Assembly: GCA_025738555.1 (NCBI GenBank)
Contig: JAOVFP010000009.1
Coordinates: forward strand, 868,001-932,000
Length of the DNA: 64,000 nt
Source of the DNA: Cyathus striatus
Taxonomy: Eukaryota > Basidiomycota > Agaricomycetes > Agaricales > Nidulariaceae
Direction: 5' to 3'
The notes below the pieces were generated by a model. That model had not been told where the DNA came from, searched no databases, and saw only the letters and a list, made by a program, of their open reading frames with translations. A program made the translations under genes and the position numbers. This document shows, piece by piece, positions 22,989 to 34,062 of this stretch; position 1 is the first letter of the stretch, and each line of letters begins with the position of its first letter.

Positions 22989-24945
22989 TAATACGGTATG
23001 GTGTGGGTGGGGGTAGATTATAGCAGGAAGCAAAATCTAAAGAAAGGACGCGTCAGCTCGAGTGGGCTTATATAGACCAGTACTGAATAGAGACGTCACA
23101 TGAAGTAACATATGTCACGCTAACGCCTCAGAGATTGGGAAGCTACCCAACCACATCGAATCCAACATAACACTATGATGACAACACAGAACGCACATGC
23201 AAGCTGAATTACAACAACGACAGTGTACTAGATAGCATATTTTCTCCACCTTCCTACGTGACCTTTGAGACGACAAGAGCCAGCAGATATCGATATTCCA
23301 CCAGGTAAAAAACTTGAACTTCTAACCGAGGAAGTCTACCGCAACGCCATGACTGGACTGTCCAAGCTCAACTCTAACATCCAAGGATCTTATAAACTTT
23401 GTATTCTCGGGGTATATGACGAGGAGCCCAACGCAACTCAGGTGAGTGGACTTGCTGGGAGATATAGGAGAGCACGGTCAAGAGGGAATTTGGAAGCTCC
23501 CTGCGGCATGAGTGAGTTCATCATGGAGCCGTTATAAGATGAAGCCGTGGAATAGAAAGTAGGGGGACGAACCTGGTAAAGATCCACCATACTCACATTG
23601 AAACCCAGCACGTATCCCCCAGCCAGTATCGGAACTTGGCAACGCGCTGAGGACGGTGAGGGGGAGAAAGAAACCTTCCTCGCCAGAATCGTGTCGTTGA
23701 GCTATAGTTTCTCCACGAGGTAACTTGCTTTGGATCCAAATCCAAGTCCTGCGAGGATATAGTGGATCCGCACTGCTCATCGACACCAGCAAGACCAGCG
23801 ATGATGCTCTCGTTCTCCTTGTCCTCAAGTTTGGAATTAGAAGAGACGCCCGCCGAGCGCCTACGAGAGGATGATACACGAGCTCCTCATTGACGCCTGA
23901 CCAGATTCCACCTTTGTCGTCTGCGTACACGTCACCGATGTCAATGTCAGCGCCTGTGTAAGTGAGCGCCTGCAGCTTCCATCACACGTTGAGCATGGCG
24001 AGATCGTTGGCAAGAGGCCGTGCACGCGTAGTTGTATTCGCCTTCTTGCGCGTCGTCACGTCCACGGGGAGAAGAAGCACGACTTGAAGATTGAAGCATA
24101 GTGAAGCGAAAACTTCCGTGTGGGCGACTTGGAGCTGCAATGGAGGATGTCAAGGAGCAGAAATGGTTCCAGGTGCGTTTGTTTGGTAGGGGACTCTCTA
24201 AGATAGGAGGGATGGGGATGTGCGAGTAGCTGGCGGAGACTGCAGGTCTGGTTGATGTATCACCTTAGGAAGGGGCAAGGCGTGAACGAAGACAGAGGCG
24301 TAGACAAATGCAGTGAGGCCAATATTCTTCGCTGGAAGGGTGACTGCACGAGGCAGAGACCCGCCGTTCAACTGGTAGTTGTTGCGTTGGATTGGCGGAT
24401 GGGAAACGAGAACTTGGAGGTTTCCGTATGAAGCATCGGATGAAGCTTAAAAAGTATTTGATTCCAGTAGGATAGTGATGGAAGGAAGGGGCGAAGTTGA
24501 TAGACTCGGATGTGGTTGGAAATACGAACTGGGAAATTTGCTTGAGAGCACGGCAAACGCTTATCGGGCCGATGCATCTTTTCACACGGTTCATTTTACG
24601 TGGTACAGTCTTCTATCTCATATCTTCTGGTTATCTCGCTGGTACATCATATAACCGTGATTTTAGACAGAATACCTGGGGACTACTCCTTTCAATCCAC
24701 TAACAGAGGCAAGTGTGGTTATAGTGTCATACTTCCTATACTTATCCAAACTTATTTCAGGCTAATCCAGTCTTCGTATCTTGTCCTCCAATGGCAACAA
24801 GTGGACTAACAAGCTCCCTTCAACATGATGAGCTACGAGAGCCATTACACGACACAAACAAAACGCGTTACTGTTGGGTTTCAACCAGCGCAGTTCGTCT
24901 CCTTCCCCCTTTTGACTCCACGTACTTATGTTTAAGTAGTACTAC
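22989..24945. repeat. Flank beta, right copy
   Basis: This is the partner of 18026-20160. It keeps the exon-like frame at 23265-23537 open (DIDIPPGKKLELLTEEVYRN, then LCILGVYDEEPNATQ before GTGAGT). From about 24030 the copies diverge by several indels. The right end (24765-24945) matches 19980-20160. Confidence 0.85.
23020..23085 (-). promoter_or_regulatory. Conserved promoter module of gene Y
   Basis: It is almost identical to 18063-18130: TATATAAGC, CTCGAGCTGACGCGTC and the TTTTGCTTCC block on the minus strand, about 150 nt before the ATG at 22875. Confidence 0.7.
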
Positions 24946-25282
24946 ACTAGAACATATACGAGCGTACCCATGCACACTTTCCGTGTCTACCTCCTGTTCT
25001 TCTAGCGAAAGATCACGAGTCGAAAATAATGCTATACATACCTCTCTAAACGAGCATCCCGAGCGATATCATGAAATCGCGATGCATCTTGAGTTGGGAA
25101 GTTCGATGCATTAACTAGTACGATACGAATGGGTTTAATATCGAGTGGTGTGTTCCTTCAAGGTCATTCCTCCTTCTACCCCAGCTTACAAACACAACTC
25201 ACAGCTCGCTTCCAATCTCCATGCCCAAACCACTAGCACCTCCATACCCATCTCAACCACCCCTTCCATCCAAATCCACAAA
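24946..25282. other. 3' flank of the mitochondrial carrier gene
   Basis: No gene is supported. 25145-25262 is C/A-rich 3' sequence that recurs, diverged, at 52165-52310 next to the carrier pseudogene, so it was duplicated with the carrier. Confidence 0.5.
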
Positions 25283-26329
25283 TTAAACACCCAATCCCCT
25301 CTTCGCCCACTGCCAAACAGCAAAACTCAACGCACTCATAGGCACAACCTTCGCATACCCAATACTCAACCCCACATAAAACCCGCTCCATCCCTTGCCC
25401 CTCCAAACACTCCTCACAGCCTCCCTCCACCCAATCAACTTCCCGGGCGTACTCACACCTCCCACCTGCATCCGTCTACGAACCACACCAAACGGATAAC
25501 ATGCCGTCTGCGCTAATGCACCCGATACCGCTCCTATAGCCAGATCTACTATCGGGGATTTATACTCTCCTCCTGGGGGGAGTAAAGAGCGGAGATATCC
25601 CCATGTTAGAAATGAGACCCCCGCGTAGGGTATGATGCCTAACGCCGTCACTGTGAACCCGCGGTAGAAGTTCAGCCCTGGGTAGCGCGTTAACATACTT
25701 TTTTGCGTCGTTGAAGCGGGGGTTTCAGTGTAAATTTGGCGGACTGCGCTGACGAATGAGAGACGGGCGGGTGCATCGGTATGGTATGCCATTCGGGTGC
25801 GGATCAGGTCGAGGGGGTAGGTGATGCCCACTGCCGTCATTCCTGCTAATGCGCCAGCGATAAATCGACGTGTGTTCGTTTCGTGTGCTCGGGTGGGCAT
25901 AAGTAACTGACACAGTGTATCAGCGTTAACCATTGAACGAAGAAGGGGGGACATACAGAGTGGAATTGATCATACGCCATAAATTTAGTCGCAGCATATG
26001 GGAAGATACGGACGAGAGTGGCAGAGTTGCCTTGGAAGAGCCCTCGGATGCCCGCTGATTGGTAGATTTCACGACTCGCTTGGAATGGGCCGCTCCATAT
26101 ACCTGCTTGAACTGAGCTACCAAATTGAAATGAAATGGTGCGACTTACCGGTGTATTTCTTGTAGGATGGATTAGATGTTTGGAAGAGGATTTTTACCCT
26201 GTCGAGGGGGGCCACTGCTATTTTGGCTACGCAGCCTGCTAGTCCGCCTGCTAAGGCTGAGCGGGCGAAGTAGCTTATTGAGTGCTTGTCCGGGTGTGCG
26301 GGGTCGTATGGAAGGGATAGATTGTACAT
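25283..26329 (-). CDS. Mitochondrial carrier family protein (SLC25), Leu5/CoA-carrier-like
   Basis: This is an inner-membrane solute transporter of 316 residues from three exons (26329-26149, 26102-25957, 25906-25283) with clean GT-AG junctions, GTAAGT and GTATGT donors. All three carrier repeats are present: PLDRVK in repeat 1 after [24 protein letters not shown] in repeat 2 after [10 protein letters not shown], and a modified PFGVVRRRM in repeat 3 after [29 protein letters not shown] and [14 protein letters not shown] resemble the Leu5/SLC25A16-A42 group that moves coenzyme A or related nucleotides. The substrate is inferred from similarity recalled from memory. The repeat-3 Asp of PXD is replaced by Gly (PFG). 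A truncated copy lies at 52139-52690. Confidence 0.9.
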
Positions 26330-26919
26330 GGTTGTTAGGTGCAGGATAGAATTATTGCGATACCGGTAGTATATATGGTGAATGTACTGAATGTATATAC
26401 AGTATGTCGAGTCAGAAGTAGTCAGAAGTTATTGAATTGAGCAGTAGTGAATGGGAGGCCAGTTCCTTCGTAATAGATCCAGTGGATACTGCTTACTTGT
26501 CCTGTGGCCGACCTTGACGTACTCGATCCAGGTGAAATAAGGTCCCAGAATAATGTAACCGTGAAGCAGGATAATATATAACATATAACGCGTTTCACAA
26601 ATGCCAGATACATATAAAAGCAGAACATGAAAGCAGAAAATGGCTAGAAGTTTGCTACATAATAGGACGCCTGTGTAAAGGGTCATGAGAATATGAGCAG
26701 TGTAACACGAGCGAATAAATAACATACGAAAGTCGCTCCGTCCGTGTAGGACCTATTCACTATGCGAGTTATGAGCGATCGTGGAGTCTTAAGTGAAACA
26801 ATTTTAGCGAGAGTAAGATGATGACGAAGGAGATGCTCACTGGATAATTTAATGAGCTGGAGATTGTGTAATATCCTGGAAGGCAGTCGATATCTTCTTG
26901 ATCATTAAGGGATTGCTTG
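26330..26919. other. 5' flank of the carrier gene
   Basis: This is AT-rich spacer. Overlapping minus-strand open frames (26422-26725) are aromatic-rich with no recognisable domain. The carrier promoter should lie in the first few hundred bases; I see no unambiguous TATA box. Confidence 0.45.
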
Positions 26920-27240
26920 CTCTATAAAGTGGTGATTAGTAACGAAAAAGGTTAACACGGCGCACGTACCAGAGAAATGTAGGCATTTCATAGCCCAAGG
27001 ATTATATACCAAATGGGCCCTCTGACCCCTACTCGAACCGTTGTCACTGGAGACAGGCCACGCTTGGCTTCAGAACTGATGACCTATATAAATTGCTCTA
27101 TGAATTGGTACTAAGTAACGAAAAGGGGAATCACAGCGCACGTACCAGAGAAATGCAGGTATTACATAGCCCTGCTCAAACATCGTCACTAGAAACACGC
27201 CACGCTCAGCTTCAGAACTGATGACCTAGATAAATGGTTA
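26920..27240. repeat. Two-copy direct repeat, ~180-bp period
   Basis: The series agtaacgaaaa, cgcacgtaccagagaaatg, catagccc, cgtcactgga (cgtcactaga in copy 2), gccacgct and ttcagaactgatgacctata occurs at about 26936-27090 and again at 27113-27235. It lies directly 3' of the orphan gene X2. Confidence 0.75.
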
Positions 27241-27282
27241 GCAAAACAACAGCCCCCACCCTCCCCTCCATCTACACATAAA

Positions 27283-28119
27283 TCACCAGCAACACGGACA
27301 ATCGGGCATCTTCGGCATCCAAAGTGGCATTTGAAGCCTTTTCTCCATATCTTCCATACAATACCTTTGCTGTTCGCGTACCCGTTCAGGCGTATAAAGC
27401 TCTTCATATCTCTTCAAGGCCCGTGACTTCGTGATCGTCCATTTGCTCGATTTCACAGATTGAATCCTCGGTTCACGTTCGTAGTTGATGCGATCCAGAG
27501 TGTATTCCATAGTATCAAGGTACGAAACGAGCGAAGAAGGAAGTGGCCATGCTGAATATCCGGGTCGGCGAGCTACACGAGGTTTACGGGCGAGATCACA
27601 GTCAGGTCTTTCAAAGCACCAGGACTTGTCAATAGACGATGTAGAATCAGGAGTCAACGTAATATCTGTATTGAATGAGTGAGTCGACAAAGATGTAGCC
27701 TTGTGTTTAGCTGTGCACGGACCAAGTTCACTCGAATCAGAGCAGTCAATTGAAAGCAATTTAAAACGTTCTGCTAAGTCTTCAAAAACATTACAATACT
27801 CGCTAGCATCACTTACGGTGATGGAAGGATCGTTCAAACGAGAAAGATCAGCCACCTTGATGAGAGCAGGGAGACTACTTACCTTGTCGTGATCAGTACC
27901 ATCGTCAACAGTGACCGAATCACGACGCTTCCAAATATAATGGACATAGTCTTCCACACATGGGGCTTTCCTCTTCTGATTCAGAGTTGTAAACGCTGGA
28001 AGGTTGCTGGGTGTTGGCCAAGGGACTAATAGATCAATCTCTGCGTGTGCTTTCTTGTCACGAATAAGTCTGGAAGCTGCCTTGCGAGCAAACGTCTTAG
28101 CCTTATGAACAAAGAACAT
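27283..28119 (-). CDS. Orphan family protein X2 (CPCCW C-terminus)
   Basis: This is a paralog of X1, 278 residues from the ATG at 28119 (MFFVHKAKTFARKAASRLIR). Upstream in-frame codons exist, but they translate a CA-rich leader that is not conserved. It shares with X1 IDLLVPWPTPSNLP, EDYVHYIWKRRDSV, VFEDL, RKPRVARRPGYSAWPLP and a nearly identical C-terminal 60 residues ending DCPCCW. The middle (residues ~95-170) is more divergent, Ser/Thr- and Asp-rich. Stronger conservation at the two ends suggests that both copies were under selection. No domain, signal peptide or membrane helix is recognised. Its promoter is the module at 28200-28262. Confidence 0.7.
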   Translation of the reverse strand: MFFVHKAKTFARKAASRLIRDKKAHAEIDLLVPWPTPSNLPAFTTLNQKRKAPCVEDYVHYIWKRRDSVTVDDGTDHDKVSSLPALIKVADLSRLNDPSITVSDASEYCNVFEDLAERFKLLSIDCSDSSELGPCTAKHKATSLSTHSFNTDITLTPDSTSSIDKSWCFERPDCDLARKPRVARRPGYSAWPLPSSLVSYLDTMEYTLDRINYEREPRIQSVKSSKWTITKSRALKRYEELYTPERVREQQRYCMEDMEKRLQMPLWMPKMPDCPCCW

Positions 28120-28199
28120 TATAGAATATATGTTTGTGTGTATGTGTGTGTGGATTGGGTTTGGGATACGGTGTGGTGTGGGTGGGTCAAGGGTGGGGT

Positions 28200-28262
28200 A
28201 GATTATAGCAAGAAGCAAAATCTGAAGAAACGACGTGTCAGCTCGAGCCGGTTTATATACAA
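28200..28262 (-). promoter_or_regulatory. Conserved promoter module of X2
   Basis: On the minus strand the order is TATATAAACC, CTCGAGCTGACACGTC, TTCAGATTTTGCTTCTTGCT, about 80-140 nt before the ATG. The CGC of the other modules is CAC here, consistent with a CpG transition. Confidence 0.7.
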
Positions 28263-28372
28263 TGGATTTCGCTATACAGTAATGATCGATCGATAAGGTA
28301 TTTAGTAGATATGCCTGTCGAATATTAAATAGTTCCTCAATTCAGGATAAGTGACATAGCTTAGCACATCTC
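28252..28372 (-). promoter_or_regulatory. Upstream segment shared with the SAM-kinase gene
   Basis: Read on the minus strand, this matches 47281-47396 (plus) with only a few differences. The shared text includes GCTATGTCACTTATCCTGAA, TTGAGGAACTATTTAATATT and the palindromic ATCGATCGATC followed by ATTACTGTATAGCG. The match ends in the TATA box. It therefore covers the X2 upstream region just to the TATA element. Confidence 0.8.
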
Positions 28373-28414
28373 AGTGTGTCACTCAAATGTCACTGTCTTA
28401 TCCATCTTATATAG

Positions 28415-30013
28415 TGGGGATCACCAATCCCTATATGGCATTGAGCGTGACGTCACACTGTGTGACGTCACGCGTCCAAATCCTTGACCCAAGATAAAAC
28501 TGGTACAGTAATGTAGAATCTTGGGTGTTTCTCTTCATTATTTTTGTTCTGTAATACTTTTATACATGTCCCATTCATGTTTAAGTATTTATGTTGGAAA
28601 TAAAAGGTTAATTAAGGTATATATATGTATATTCTTTCACACCATATTTAGTCACATTATAGTCAAAACTCATATATCCATAACACCTCTGTTTCAAAGC
28701 CTGTAAACCCTTCCATATATCTTATTTGATACATTTATCCTTATATAAATATATGACTTATAGGTAGTTATCATAAACAGAATGGAATATGCAATAAACT
28801 CAGTGATGTACAAGAAGTTTGCTGAAATAATGGCTTGTTGACAAAAATAATGAGAATAGGCTGTTTTATTGTCATGTTTCTCTCATATAAACCTTACAGA
28901 ATGGTATATATAAGATTTAAGAATGTATAGTCAATGAAAGTGCATTAAACGGACACTTATTGATCTTATGTGTGCCACCTCGCACCATTCCACAATATTT
29001 TCCCACGCTCTTTGGCAGAGCGACATTGTATCCTCAGTAGCTTCACAGAATCCCAATTTTACAGCTAGTGTCAGTGACAAAAATAATTCAGTAGAAACAG
29101 GAGAATGAAACTGTTGAAACCGAATATTTATTTTGTGACTTATACCATAAGATAATGTCATCTAACATGCATGATTCAAATGTAAAGAAAGTTTTCTGGG
29201 GAATATAAGCTAATAGTTTTGTTCTCTGTATTTTTTGTTATGGGACCTGGTCAAACAAGTAAGATGCTGGTGACTAGATGCAGGAATACTGATTTTATGC
29301 CTCTTTATGCAGAGTCATTGCATTATACCATGATATACTAAAGATCTACACATATTACAAATGACCTGGTTACAATTCATTGATTCTATTGTGTTAGTAT
29401 GCATAATACTTGTTATTTAAAAGAGAATTGCAGTCTATGGTGAAGTTAACTCACCCATTAGGTGAACACTGTAGTACTTTCCCACGCTCTTTGGCAGGGC
29501 GAAACTTGTAACTACATCTGTTTCTCTAAATCACATTTTTTCACCTAGCTGTAGTGACAAATAATACTCAGTTCACATATGAGTACAAAATGTTTAAGCC
29601 CGAATTTTTAATTTCGCACTTTTAAGGTGAGATATGGCACTGTTTACTGCAAGATTACATACTTCTGATTTTGTTCTCGGGATTCCGAGTCAATACATTT
29701 GTTAAAATTGCTTTTGTGAACATATGTTACCAATGATGCAGTACCAGATAGTTTAAATCTGAATTAAAGATGCAAAAATACTATTTTGATGCCTATTTTG
29801 GCAGGGAGTTGGTGCTATATGCCAATTTATGGAAATCATAGTAGAGTAAAAAATAATTCAATTACATATCATAAAAGAACATATATACGTGTCCAATATG
29901 CAATTTATTTGAAAGATGTAGATAATGTGTATGAAAAGTTATTCTACTGGGTCAATGCTGGAAGGCATGTGACTGTGTGACAGGAGTGTGACATGCCCAA
30001 TTGGTGATCCCCA
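28415..30013. mobile_element. Non-autonomous TIR DNA transposon, 1.6 kb
   Basis: The ends are perfect 14-bp inverted repeats, TGGGGATCACCAAT (28415-28428) and ATTGGTGATCCCCA (30000-30013). TTATATAG lies directly outside the left end and again 3 nt outside the right end (30017-30024), suggesting an 8-bp target duplication plus a small scar. The inverted segmental copy at 53.3-57.5 kb lacks the whole insert. Inside is AT-rich sequence with a diverged internal duplication (about 28985-29165 and 29470-29640, both with CCCACGCTCTTTGGCAG). No transposase frame is present, so it would need a partner element in trans. Confidence 0.7.
28445..28473. promoter_or_regulatory. 29-bp palindrome with two CRE (TGACGTCA) sites
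   Basis: The 14-nt arms GCGTGACGTCACAC and GTGTGACGTCACGC flank a single T (28459). Each arm holds a full TGACGTCA, the classic ATF/CREB bZIP site (28448-28455, 28463-28470). It lies 17 bp inside the left TIR, so it could be a transposase-binding site, and it is ~330 bp upstream of the X2 start. Confidence 0.65.
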
Positions 30014-30194
30014 ATATTATATAGAGCCTTGTCATCAGTCTATTTAAACCTTCCTCAGTCTATTCCTGGCTTTTCCCCTGGTTTACCACCTAACACCACC
30101 ATCAGATTCAATTCTTAATCCACTTGTCACCCAACTACTATCACCAAACTAAGTACTAGTATCACCCTACTACTTGCATCTTCATATAAACACA

Positions 30195-31515
30195 ATGCCA
30201 GCATCAAAACCGATGAAAAAGGTTAACAGAATAATGAGAAATTATATGCAGAGAGTTGTGCACAGTGTGGTAAAGAAGATGAAAGCTGCAGTGGTAGTTG
30301 ACGATGCTTATGTAGTTGTAGATCATGCAAATGATGCTAGAGTTTCATCGAAACCACAGACTAAGACTTTAAAATGCTCTATCCAAAGTTCTCCTTGCGA
30401 TACAAGTTTTTCATTGCACAAGAATAAGGTACGTGCTTCACCGAGTATCCTCCTCGGGGCTGATACTTTCCCTTCGAGACCGCCCACCTCCATCGAGAGG
30501 GGTGAGGAGTGCCAATAGATTAAGCCTTCGGAGGACAGCGATATACACACCTTAAATGTCCATTGCAATTCCGAAAATAAGAACTCAACTGTTCAAGGTA
30601 AACCAAGGGTTACGCGTCAGCAGTTTCCTAGAACACCAGCTCCATGGTCCCCAAGTAATTACACCTTCCCTCCCACCTCGCTATCAAGTTTACATTTATA
30701 TATACTAGGTCGAACTCTTATCCCTGTGACAATAGAATTCCTGATTATTCCTCTACTGGTTTGTGCAAACAGAGAAGAAAATATTGCACCTCCGCCAGTT
30801 CTTCAACGGTCCCCCTCTTCTTCCTCCATCTCCTCCACTTCCTCCGCCCTCCCCTCACTATCATCTTCAAGTTCCTCCTCATCAAATTTCTCGTCAAGTT
30901 CCTCGTCATCTGCTTCCTCCTCCATCTCTTCCTTACTCTCCTGTGGAGGAGGATATTTGCTTGGTGGTATCCTCTCAACAAAGAAATATGCGAGTGGGAG
31001 GCACATCCATCGATCCTCCAGTTCTAGTGAGGCACGATATGAGTTGAAATGGGGGGTAATGAAAACCTGGATTCAATGAGTGTACGTACGACAGTTTAAG
31101 TAGCTAATGAATGCAGTATGTATGAGTAAGCGACAGAAAGAATGAAATGAGGTATGGTAATGAAAAACACGAGATTCGCATCGCAGGCAAACTGCATGCT
31201 CTACACTCCACAACCTCCACAACCTCCTCTGCCCCCACTCCTACTCCAATAAACGTCGACGTCACGTGTCCCATCCGCCCTCTCCCTCGTCGCAAGATCC
31301 AGCTCCGTCAGAATACATTATCTCTATCTGTAGTATCTCCTGCTCCCCTTCGTGAATGTTCCATTTGTCTGAAAGGGAGCAGGATTACAATTGAGCAAGC
31401 TTATACGCTTCCTCCTTCTGTTTTCACGAGATTGTTCCCCTGCAAGACCAAACTTACAGATGAAGGGGAGGAGTTATGGGAGAAGGTTTTTGGGCCGGTT
31501 ATGGACTGGGATTAG
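30195..31515 (+). CDS. Ser-rich protein of unknown function, copy A
   Basis: The start MPASKPMKKVNRIMRNYMQR is followed by a basic segment, then LHKNK at a GTACGT donor (30429). A ~90-nt in-frame intron ending CAATAG (about 30518) is likely, because the TAG would otherwise end the protein. Then comes VHCNSENKN, a region ending REENIAPPPVLQR, and a long Ser run. The conserved C-terminus (ITIEQAYTLPPSVFTRLFPC through FGPVMDWD, 31390-31515) is in another frame, so a further intron or an insertion lies near 30950-31200; copy B lacks that stretch. The function is unknown. It is intact at the start, where copy B has a frameshift. Confidence 0.5.
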
Positions 31516-31767
31516 TTACCCAATGTATACTTCCATTCATTCGACTTCACATTGTTCAATGACCTGGTTCATTTAGACTATTGATATAAAATTGCTGCTA
31601 TTTTCTGTTTCCATGCTTGCTACTTGTGCTCCACGTCTGCTCTATGGCTTTGACCTCTATGATACGGAACTATTTTGCATTATGTACTTTGATATTACTT
31701 ATACTTATACAAGCAATGAACATGCTACATATTTTGTACATTTATGGACTATATGAATCGGTGCTAT

Positions 31768-32429
31768 TGTCAAGACCCGTATTTCTACGTAAGGTCGGAA
31801 GCGTAAGGTAGGGAAGTGTGGGACAGAAGGACCATTGGCTTCAGCTTATATGCTGCGCCCCTTGTCGTTCTCGTGGTCCAGGTATTTCGAAGTGTGGAAG
31901 AGAGAGACAGGAGTGCGGAGGAAGAGAGAGAGACAGGAGTGCAGAGTGCAGAGTCATTACTGTGAAGGCAACGATTCAAGCCAGAGTTGAGTAGGACTCA
32001 AAGACAAGTAAGGAGGATAGTAACTTAGTCGATATTCAAACTGAGTATTAGTAGTACAAAATATGCTACTTAAATACTATATGACTTCACCAATGACCGG
32101 TGAATGAATGGGTAGTAGTATACTAATTGATAAACATAATAAGATGGTGGCGGAAGGTGGAGTAGGGTTTGAATACAATATATACCAAGGACGAGCTAAG
32201 GATTGAAAGGAATGCTGAGACAAGTATACCCGGGGTACAATGGAGAAAGCATAATGGAGAACGGATAAGGATCGGATGAATAAGGTGACATAAGCTTGGC
32301 AACCTTCGTCAGAAGAGCGGAAGGGAAAAGCAGAGGAACCAGATCTGTACAAGTTAAGAAGTGCGGAAAGTGCGGAGATGAAGTGTGGAATAGAAGTGCG
32401 GGAAAGGTAAGAAAAGTATGGCTATGACA
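31768..32429 (-). repeat. 3' LTR
   Basis: It is 662 bp with terminal TGTCA/TGACA. By eye it differs from the 5' LTR at about 19 places, of which about 17 are explained by deamination at CpG (TG or CA in one copy against CG in the other, or TG against CA). Confidence 0.92.
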
Positions 32430-32443
32430 GTATCTCCCCCTTA
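32430..32443 (-). other. Polypurine tract
   Basis: On the minus strand, AAGGGGGAGATAC immediately precedes the 3' LTR, the standard position for plus-strand DNA priming in reverse transcription. Confidence 0.8.
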
Positions 32444-32583
32444 GGGCCGAGCCATGAGGGCCGTTAGGTTTGATGGAAAAACTTTAAACTTTTTACGGCG
32501 TTTTGCATTGTTTGCGTACCAGTGAATCCATATAAGCTAGGTGCCCACTAAGGAGATATTTCAATATCTTTCTTCCTTTTACC

Positions 32584-33935
32584 ATGTCGAACCCTGGAGG
32601 AATCTCAAACGATCTATTGTCATTCGAACAGCTTCAAGAGATCGCAAGACTCGAGGCCGAGGAGGCCAAGGACAGACGAAAAGAGGAAGAGCAAAGGGAG
32701 GCCATCGAACAAGAACGACGGGAGAGGCGGGCAGCGGCAGTGGCAAGGTTAGCCGTATTGAGAAAGGCTGCAGAGGATAAGAAGAAAGAGGAGGAGAGGA
32801 TAGCTGAGGAGGCTCATAAAGCAGAGGAGGTGTGGAAGGCAGAGGAGGCTTGAAAGGCGGAGGAAACTCAGAGAGCGGAAGAGGCACGAAAGGAGGAAGA
32901 GGCACGAAAGGTGGAAGAGGCACAAAAAGCGGAAGAGGCACGAAGGTTGGAAACGGTGGAAATGGCATTGGTGGCGGGGAGTTCGAGAAAGGGAAAGGGT
33001 AAAGAGAAGAGTCATACCCTTGTGCATGGTAAGTCAGTAGTGGAGGATTCTGATGAAGTGGAAGAAGGTAATGAAGAGGCCACAGACAATGACCTGGTTA
33101 CTGAGCCTGTAAATGAGGTCATAGGTGGTGGAGTGGAAGGCTCGTCGAAGGACAAGAAGTCTGAGCCCGTATACCTTCTCAGCACAAAGGTCTGTCACTG
33201 TTGCTGAGTGCGGAGGGATCACTCAAAGAGAGGGAAGTGTAACCAAGAGAGGTAAGTAGTTTTCAAGTATTTTGAAAACTTACTAATTCTTTTGATAGGG
33301 ACAGCGAGTTTTCCCCCTGCGAGTTCTGCATAGAATCGCATCAACAATGCAGCATGGACCCACTGGTCGCCACTGCCCCCACCACGACTCATAGCAAGAA
33401 AAGAAAAGTGGGGTCAGCCGAGGTCGGTAACGACGCAGAGGGGCAGCCTTCCAAGAAGGCGTGTCCGCGAACCTTGACTGTGCCCGAGTCTGATGAGGAG
33501 GATGAAGATGAACCCGAGCTCAATCGTGAGTGAGAGGCAGATGTGGGTCTACAAGGGAAATTGCTGCGTACGATGCAGCGGATGGCGAGAGATCAGCGGG
33601 AGTTACTGCGGGAAGTTCAGCAGGCCCATGAGGCTCAAATGGAGGAAACACGAGTTGCTCGACTTGCAATGTTTGAAGAGCAACAGCAATCAATGGAACT
33701 CCAGCAGGCCTTGGTGGAAGAGATGAGGCAGGCCATGGCCGAATTGTGGGGGGTGCGACAAGAGTTAACCACTCTTCAAGGCCAGGTTGGAACTTCGAGG
33801 AGTGTGGATACAGATGTGGAAGAGGGGGATGAAGACACGAGCAGTTCAAGTAGTGCGAGTAGTTCAAGTAGTGCGGGTAGTGCGGAAGAGGATGACGAGA
33901 TGGTGGTTGGGTCCCAGACACAAGGGACCCAATAA
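32584..33935 (+). pseudogene. Antisense accessory gene of the retrotransposon (coiled coil and Cys-rich finger)
   Basis: It is encoded opposite to gag-pol, between pol and the 3' LTR. Two exons, 32584-33251 and 33299-33935 (GTAAGT...GATAG), would give 434 codons. In order: a long Glu/Arg/Lys/Ala coiled coil (residues ~10-130), an acidic segment, a Cys cluster (CHCC, GKC, PCEFC, QQC) reminiscent of the finger proteins often found inside basidiomycete gypsy elements, a Lys/Arg patch (SKKRKV, possible nuclear signal), a second Gln/Glu-rich coiled coil, and a Ser-rich acidic tail. Three TGA codons (32851, 33205, 33531) interrupt it, each explicable as CGA-to-TGA. Its role is unknown. Confidence 0.65.
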
Positions 33936-34062
33936 TTAGTTTAATTTGTAATTGTCATCTTGCAGAAATAAAGCGAGATTTGGAATTGGAGATGCGGAAG
34001 TGCGGAAGTGCGGAAATGTGGAAATGCAGAAGTGAAAAATAGGAGTAGTCAGAGGTGTGAGA

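Noticed and set aside
32579..33027. Pro/Leu-rich minus-strand ORFs
   Set aside because: They are shadows of the Glu/Arg/Ala-rich coiled coil encoded on the plus strand.
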